Assembly: GCF_024055725.1 (NCBI RefSeq)
Contig: NZ_JAMXMX010000009.1
Location: 186,001 to 250,000, forward strand
Length of the DNA stretch: 64,000 nt
Origin: Actinoallomurus spadix
GTDB lineage: Bacteria > Actinomycetota > Actinomycetes > Streptosporangiales > Streptosporangiaceae
Reading direction: 5' to 3'
How positions within the stretch are numbered: position 1 is the stretch's first letter; every line of letters begins with the position of its first letter. The position numbers and the translations under genes are program-made. Below, piece by piece: positions 63,763-64,000 of this stretch. The notes below the pieces were generated by a model. That model made no database searches. It saw only the letters and a program-made list of their open reading frames with translations, and was not told where the DNA came from.

Positions 63763-64000
63763 TCGCGGGGCCCTTCAGGCCCAGGACACGCCGCCCATCG
63801 CAGCCTCCTTCCCCGACGCCGATCAGGGTCGCCGCTCCCCCGAGCCAGACGATGCGTGGACCATAAATGCTAGGGAAACGATCACTGCGGGCAAATACGT
63901 CGTTTGACATATTTTGTGGCGATCACCGCCTGTATGCGGATATCGACGGCCGGTATTTCGCAATCCCGCGCTCCGCCGGGACTCCTTCACGGACCCGGCA
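63763..64000. other. non-coding tail of the window
   Basis: No gene is supported. From about 63855 the DNA becomes richer in A and T and has a TTGACA at 63904-63909 without a good -10 partner. It may be the upstream region of the next gene. Confidence 0.4.

Noticed and set aside
63904-63932. TTGACA near the right edge as a promoter
   Set aside because: No acceptable -10 hexamer at 16-19 bases, and the downstream gene lies outside the window.

Overview
The window is chromosomal DNA of a high-GC actinomycete. GTG and TTG starts are frequent, GC at third codon positions is very high, and the translation-factor cluster has the actinobacterial order. A filamentous genus of the Streptosporangiales type (for example a Thermomonospora or Actinomadura relative) is my best guess; the sequence alone does not fix the genus. 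No tRNA, rRNA, CRISPR array, insertion sequence or prophage was seen.

Region 1 (1-21400) is the conserved block read right to left: rimP-nusA-ylxR-infB, a terminator, DUF503-rbfA-nrnA-truB, then ribF, rpsO, pnp, an M16 peptidase, and dapB cut off at the left edge. Stop/start overlaps link nrnA to truB, rbfA to nrnA, and pnp to the peptidase. Two blocks interrupt the usual order: an SDR, an NTF2-like protein and gdhA between the peptidase and dapB, and a GT39 glycosyltransferase with two small zinc proteins between truB and ribF. Divergent from rimP lie two DUF4439 ferritin-like genes joined by a tandem hairpin repeat that creates two micro-ORFs.

Region 2 (21400-35300) holds a ThrE-type exporter, a TetR gene with twin operators and two tiny membrane proteins, and lipid/steroid-type catabolic genes: two acyl-CoA dehydrogenases, an LLM oxidoreductase, a truncated PaaK-like protein, a FadD3-like CoA ligase, a thiolase-like/DUF35 pair and an HsaB-like flavin reductase. 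Region 3 (35300-46450) is mixed accessory and housekeeping DNA: a membrane protein with repeated Thr motifs, pyruvyl transferase, epimerase, two MFS carriers, a MarR-PDZ fusion, PTH2, RpiB-like and Nudix proteins, and a Ser/Thr kinase. Region 4 (46500-52420) is a complete cellobiose uptake and hydrolysis operon, cebEFG-bglC-cebR, with an exact CebR box in front of cebE. Region 5 (52560-64000) holds a PPOX protein, a HAD phosphatase, a KstR2-type TetR repressor, a ferritin-like protein, an MMPL exporter, a histidine kinase without a partner, a second thiolase-like protein, an AsnC regulator with an EamA exporter, a Dabb protein, and an amidohydrolase divergent from a MarR regulator.

The most notable pattern joins regions 2 and 5. 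Six near-palindromes built on CAAGCGCTTG lie in front of the acyl-CoA dehydrogenase at 23143, the LLM/ligase operon, both genes flanking 33196-33515, the second thiolase-like gene, and the TetR gene itself. They resemble the published mycobacterial KstR2 operator (AnCAAGnnCTTGnT), and the TetR protein resembles KstR2. I infer a dispersed KstR2-type regulon for a steroid ring-C/D or similar polycyclic acid substrate, with members (LLM oxidoreductase, truncated PaaK-like protein) that I do not know from the mycobacterial regulon.
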